NCBI GenBank assembly: GCA_934636065.1
Contig: CAKTZW010000082.1
Coordinates: 1-7,513 of the forward strand
Length of the DNA stretch: 7,513 bases
Direction: 5' to 3'
From: an uncultured Labedella sp.
GTDB lineage: Bacteria > Actinomycetota > Actinomycetes > Actinomycetales > Microbacteriaceae
The notes beneath the pieces were generated by a model. It did not search any database. It was not told the DNA's origin and worked only from the letters and a program-made list of their open reading frames with translations. The translations under genes and the position numbers were made by a program. This document shows, piece by piece, positions 4,446 to 7,513 of this stretch; the stretch's first letter is position 1; each line of letters begins with the position of its first letter.

Positions 4446-5494
4446 CCCGATCGGCGCGCGCGCCGATCGGGTGGCGAGTCGTGGGCAGCGCGCTCGTGGC
4501 GGTCGTCGCGGTCGCCGCGGCGGGCGCGGGCATCGCCGCACTCCTGATCGCACCCGCCTCCCCCTCCTCTCTCGCGCCTCCAGAGCCGATCACCGACGCA
4601 CCCGTCGGCACGGAGCCCTTCGACGACGCCCGCTCCGTCCCGGTGCGGTTCACGCTCGGCGGCGGGACGAGCGTCACGTCCCCCGGTGACGGACGTGTCA
4701 CCGGGTTCTCGTGCGCGGCGGGTGGGACGATCGCATCCGGGGAGGGGACGCTCTCGATCGACGGGCTCCCCGTCCTCACCCTCGCGACGGACGTCCCGCT
4801 CTGGAGGGACCTCGTCGAGAAGGACCGCGGCGACGATGTGAGCGCACTCCAACGCGAGCTCGCGCGGCTCGGCGAACCCGTCACAGTCGATGGTGTCCTG
4901 GGGCCGGAGACTCTCGACGCGCTCGAGCGTCGCTTCCGCGCTCTCGGTGACCGAACCGCTCTCGACGACGGCGTGGCCGCCTCCCGAATCCTGTGGATCC
5001 CCGCCCCCTCCGTCGTCGTCGACGAATGCACTCTCGGGACCGGATCGCCGACGGCGGCTGGCGAGCCCCTCGCGTCGCTCGTCGCCGGGGTCGCGAGCGC
5101 CGCGATAACCGAGTCGCCCGGCGACCTCGTGCCCGGCGGGCGCGTCCTCGTGGTCGACGGGGAGCGCCTCCCCGTCGACGCGGACGGCGCCGTCCGGGAT
5201 GCGGCCTCTCTCGCGACGCTGACCGCCACGGCGAGCATCCGCGAGGCGGTGCAGGGCGAGGCGACGAGCATCACCGCGAGCCTCGAGCTCGCGGAACCTG
5301 TCGACATCGCCGTCGTCCCGCCGTCCTCGGTCACCGGTGTCGACGGAACGACCGGGTGCGTCGTCGCCGATGGCGCCGCCCTCCCGGTCGACATCGTCGG
5401 GAGCCGGCTCGGCCAGTCGCTCGTCCGCTTCCGTGACGGCGCCGCGCCGTCCACCGTCGTGATCGCGCCTCCGGAGTCGACGACGTGCGGATAG
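4442..5494 (+). CDS. Membrane-anchored adaptor with peptidoglycan-binding-like domain (MacA/HlyD-type)
   Basis: This 350-residue protein has a basic N-terminus, one transmembrane segment at about 12-37 and a long extracytoplasmic part. Residues 65-115 resemble the beta/lipoyl region of membrane-fusion adaptors. A PG_binding_1-like module follows at about 119-168: PLWRDLVEKDRGDDVSALQ, then TVDGVLGPETLDALERRF. The rest (175-350) is beta-rich with WIPAPSVVV and VVPPSSV elements, as in HlyD/MacA-type proteins. Actinobacterial adaptors with this module usually sit beside a MacB-like ABC transporter, as here. It probably links the transporter to the cell wall or gates its substrate. Cysteines at 91, 196, 306 and 349 could form disulfides. 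GTG 4442 is chosen because it is the only suitable start before the membrane segment; GTG 4481 is possible but removes the basic N-terminus. GGGGAG lies only 1 nt upstream, and a 28-bp palindrome follows immediately. Its end overlaps the ATPase gene by 10 nt. Confidence 0.85.
   Translation: MTRSARAPIGWRVVGSALVAVVAVAAAGAGIAALLIAPASPSSLAPPEPITDAPVGTEPFDDARSVPVRFTLGGGTSVTSPGDGRVTGFSCAAGGTIASGEGTLSIDGLPVLTLATDVPLWRDLVEKDRGDDVSALQRELARLGEPVTVDGVLGPETLDALERRFRALGDRTALDDGVAASRILWIPAPSVVVDECTLGTGSPTAAGEPLASLVAGVASAAITESPGDLVPGGRVLVVDGERLPVDADGAVRDAASLATLTATASIREAVQGEATSITASLELAEPVDIAVVPPSSVTGVDGTTGCVVADGAALPVDIVGSRLGQSLVRFRDGAAPSTVVIAPPESTTCG
4445..4472. repeat. Perfect 28-bp palindrome at the adaptor start codon
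   Basis: ACCCGATCGGCGCG (4445-4458) is followed directly by its exact reverse complement CGCGCCGATCGGGT (4459-4472). The symmetry begins on the base after the GTG start and covers adaptor codons 2 to 10. In mRNA it would form a very stable hairpin of about 12 bp with a 4-base loop at the initiation site. As DNA it could be a protein-binding site. It lacks a U-tract, so it is not a standard terminator. Confidence 0.85.
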
Positions 5495-6138
5495 AGCTCG
5501 TCGCACTCGGCCACCGCTTCCCCGGCTCCCCTCCGCTCTTCGACGACCTCTCCGAGACCCTCGAGCCCGGCGAGGTCTACTCGCTGACGGGACCGTCCGG
5601 CTCGGGGAAGAGCACCCTGCTCGCGATCCTCGCCGGTTGGATCCGGCCGTCCTCCGGTGAGGTCCGACGAACGGGTGTCGAGGATGTCGGCTGGGTCTTC
5701 CAGAACCCGTTCGGCGTCCCCGGACGCACCGCAGCCGACCACGTCGCCCTCGCCTACCTCGCGCGCGGCCACCGGCCGAGTGACGCCGACGCCGCGGCGC
5801 GCGTCACCCTCGAGCGTTTCGGACTTTCCGACTCCGCCGACCGGCCCTTCCGCGCACTGTCCGGCGGCGAGGCGCAACGCCTCATGCTCGCCCGCGGTCT
5901 CGCCGCCGAGCCTAACCTCCTCCTCGTCGACGAACCGACAGCACAGCTCGACGCGCGGACGGCGACCGACGTGAACGACGCGCTCCTCGCCGCCGCGAGC
6001 CCGACCACGATCGCCGTCGTCGCGACGCACGACGCCCGCACCCGCGCCGCGTGCACGCGCCACATCGACCTCACGGTCGCCGACGTCGTCGCGGCGAACA
6101 CCGCCGGAACGCCCCAGCGGCGCGGGAGTCGCCCGTGA
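5485..6138 (+). CDS. ABC transporter ATP-binding protein, MacB/LolD class
   Basis: This 217-residue nucleotide-binding subunit has every ABC motif intact: Walker A GPSGSGKS (36-43), Q-loop WVFQN (70-74, Gln73), signature LSGGEAQR (125-132), Walker B LLLVDEP (145-151) with catalytic Glu150, D-loop AQLD (153-156) and H-loop ATHD (180-183, His182). Size and sequence style match the LolD/MacB branch, which includes ATPases found beside lactococcin-972-type bacteriocins. It should be cytosolic, docked on the permease encoded next, and power export or removal of the peptide or another envelope substrate. GTG 5485 overlaps the adaptor stop by 10 nt, and its own stop overlaps the permease GTG by 4 nt (GTGA), so the three products are probably made in coupled fashion. 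Confidence 0.95.
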   Translation: MRIELVALGHRFPGSPPLFDDLSETLEPGEVYSLTGPSGSGKSTLLAILAGWIRPSSGEVRRTGVEDVGWVFQNPFGVPGRTAADHVALAYLARGHRPSDADAAARVTLERFGLSDSADRPFRALSGGEAQRLMLARGLAAEPNLLLVDEPTAQLDARTATDVNDALLAAASPTTIAVVATHDARTRAACTRHIDLTVADVVAANTAGTPQRRGSRP

Positions 6139-7211
6139 GGTGGTCGGCGATCCGTCGCGAGGCGTGGCGCGATGTCGTCACGGGGACCGCGCGCGTCGGG
6201 GTCCTCGCCCTCGTGTTCGGCGTCGTCGTCGGAGGCCTCGTCGTGGCCGACCAGTCCGCCGTGCGCTCGCTCGTCGACGAGGCCGAACGCTACCGGGCGG
6301 CCGGCGGATCCGTCGTCACGATCACGGCCGAGGGGCGCGTGCGCGGAGAGGCGTGCGAGGCGCTCGGTTCGCTGCCCGGCGTGCGGGCGGCTGGAGCGCT
6401 CCGGCAGGAGGACGACGGGTTGCGTCTCGCGACGCTCCCACAGTCACCGCTCACCCTCTACTCCGTGACGCCGCATCTCCCTGAGGTGCTGTCCGCGGCG
6501 ACGGACGGGAACGGTCTCGTCCTCTCCGAGGACGCCGCCGTCTCCGCCGGCCGGACGACGGGAGGTGCGCTCGAGACGACGGACGGAACGACGCGACTCG
6601 CGGGCGTCTACCGGTACCCGTCCGACGGCCGCCGCGTGGGATTCGGCTACGCGGCTCTCGACGTCGTGCCGCCCGACACGTCGGCCGCACTCTTCGACGA
6701 GTGCTGGGTCGACGCCTGGCCGGTCGACGAACGCATCGAACCGCTCCTGCTCACCGCGCTCGACCCGAGCAGCGACGCGGACGCCGACGTCCAGCTCTCC
6801 CGGCTCAACGCGACTCTCGGAGTCTCCTTCGACGGTTCGACCGCGTTCCGCGACCGGCTCACCTCAGGGGCGTGGGGAGCGGCGGCAGCGGCGTCCGCCG
6901 TCATCGGCTTCGTCTCCGTGCGGCTCCGGAGGATCGCCGTCGCGTCCGCGCTGCACACGCGCGTCCCCCGCTCGGCGCTCGGCGCCGTGCTCGCCCTCGA
7001 GACCGCGGCGTGGGTCGTGCCCGTGCTCGTCGCGGCGTTCGGAGTCACGGCCGTCGCCGCGGCCCTGGGTCCCCCGGGCGATCGCGCGACGACGCTCCTC
7101 CTCACCGCCCGGATCGTCGCGCCCTCGGCGGTGGCCGTCTTCCTCGGGGCGGGGGCGGCGCTCGCGCTCACGCGCGAGCGACACCTCTTCCGGTATGTGA
7201 AGGACCGGTGA
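6135..7211 (+). CDS. ABC transporter permease, MacB/FtsX-type
   Basis: This 358-residue protein has one N-terminal transmembrane helix (about 18-38), a large extracytoplasmic domain (about 40-245) and three C-terminal helices (about 247-263, 283-310 and 323-346). This is the four-helix topology of MacB/FtsX-type permeases, which mostly act by mechanotransmission on extracytoplasmic substrates. It pairs with the adjacent ATPase and adaptor. The extracytoplasmic domain has two cysteines, Cys74 and Cys190. Homology in the ectodomain is not recognisable by eye. The classical lactococcin-972 membrane partner, as I recall it, is a larger seven-helix protein, so this is a different arrangement. GTG 6135 overlaps the ATPase stop (GTGA) and has GGGAG (6124-6128) 6 nt upstream; the frame is open back to 6051 but that part lies inside the ATPase gene. 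It ends 8 bp before the convergent phosphoesterase stop with no visible terminator. Confidence 0.9.
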   Translation: MRWSAIRREAWRDVVTGTARVGVLALVFGVVVGGLVVADQSAVRSLVDEAERYRAAGGSVVTITAEGRVRGEACEALGSLPGVRAAGALRQEDDGLRLATLPQSPLTLYSVTPHLPEVLSAATDGNGLVLSEDAAVSAGRTTGGALETTDGTTRLAGVYRYPSDGRRVGFGYAALDVVPPDTSAALFDECWVDAWPVDERIEPLLLTALDPSSDADADVQLSRLNATLGVSFDGSTAFRDRLTSGAWGAAAAASAVIGFVSVRLRRIAVASALHTRVPRSALGAVLALETAAWVVPVLVAAFGVTAVAAALGPPGDRATTLLLTARIVAPSAVAVFLGAGAALALTRERHLFRYVKDR

Positions 7212-7219
7212 GCCACGCC

Positions 7220-7513
7220 TCAGCGTTTGCGCGAGAACGCCTCGATCCGCTCCTCCGGAGTGAGTTCCTCCATGCGGGTGATGAAGGCGTCGTCGAAGGT
7301 GTCGAAGGTGGTGTGCTCGCCGAGGGGCACGACGCTGTGGACGATCGTGTCGTCGTACACGTGCAGCACCTGGAACGACTGGCCGCCGGTCATCCCGTTG
7401 ACCGCTCGCTGCGGCATGGAGAGGTTCATCGTGTAGCAGGTTGCCGCAGCGACGGAGACGGGAATGCCGTGGAAGAGGCCGTGGGCCGAGTAGTGCAGGT
7501 GCCCGCCGAGGAT
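7220..7513 (-). CDS. Calcineurin-like metallophosphoesterase, C-terminal part (partial)
   Basis: The minus-strand frame is open from the window edge to the stop at 7220-7222, giving 97 residues of C-terminus. Near the visible N-end it reads ILGGHLHYSAHGLFHGIPV. The GHLH motif is the conserved metal-binding GHxH of calcineurin-like phosphoesterases, normally near the end of the catalytic core, and the following VSVAAATCYTMNL strand fits the CpdA/Icc-type cyclic-nucleotide phosphodiesterase group. The last 50 residues are an acidic C-terminal extension ending in SFSRKR-like basic residues (AFSRKR). Catalytic residues upstream are outside the window, so substrate cannot be judged. A shorter reading from ATG 7429 would lose the metal-binding motif and is unlikely. 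Confidence 0.8.
   Translation of the reverse strand: MLGGHLHYSAHGLFHGIPVSVAAATCYTMNLSMPQRAVNGMTGGQSFQVLHVYDDTIVHSVVPLGEHTTFDTFDDAFITRMEELTPEERIEAFSRKR

Noticed and set aside
4082..6063. Long minus-strand open frames (about 4082-5506 and 4414-6063) covering the adaptor and ATPase region
   Set aside because: They lie antisense to genes with clear domain motifs, have the Arg/Ala/Gly/Pro-rich composition typical of shadows of GC-biased coding DNA, and show no recognisable domains.
6051..6134. Upstream extension of the permease to GTG 6051
   Set aside because: The added residues are encoded inside the ATPase 3' end and look like a frame shadow. GTG 6135 has the GTGA overlap and a well-spaced GGGAG.

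Overview
This window comes from a high-GC actinobacterium. GC-rich third codon positions, frequent GTG starts, leaderless-looking promoters and the protein families point to Actinomycetota, and Microbacteriaceae is my best guess. That assignment is inferred from protein style and has not been tested by a search.

The left half (1-3230) looks like ordinary chromosomal housekeeping. It opens with the 3' end of a membrane protein gene and a strong bidirectional hairpin terminator. Next is an FKBP-type peptidyl-prolyl isomerase (minus strand), divergent from a fumarylacetoacetate-hydrolase-family enzyme (plus strand). Both of those genes appear to start at or very near their own transcription start (leaderless). 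Their shared 238-bp spacer holds a perfect 14-bp inverted repeat. The hydrolase gene converges on aspA (aspartate ammonia-lyase, minus strand).

The right half (about 3350-7211) is the interesting part: a compact plus-strand operon of five genes. An AT-richer promoter region leads into a secreted peptide of the lactococcin-972 family. This is followed by a very acidic, four-cysteine lipoprotein, a membrane-anchored adaptor with an embedded peptidoglycan-binding-like domain, a MacB/LolD-class ABC ATPase, and a four-TM MacB/FtsX-type permease. Genes overlap by 4 or 10 nt. The exception is the lipoprotein-adaptor junction, whose 22-nt gap is bridged by a nine-codon mini-ORF that overlaps both neighbours. 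A perfect 28-bp palindrome starts on the base after the adaptor start codon. The layout suggests a bacteriocin with its own tripartite membrane machinery for export, immunity or both, and a lipoprotein that is a plausible immunity factor. That functional reading is inference.

The window closes with the C-terminal part of a calcineurin-like metallophosphoesterase on the minus strand, convergent with the bacteriocin operon and cut by the window edge.
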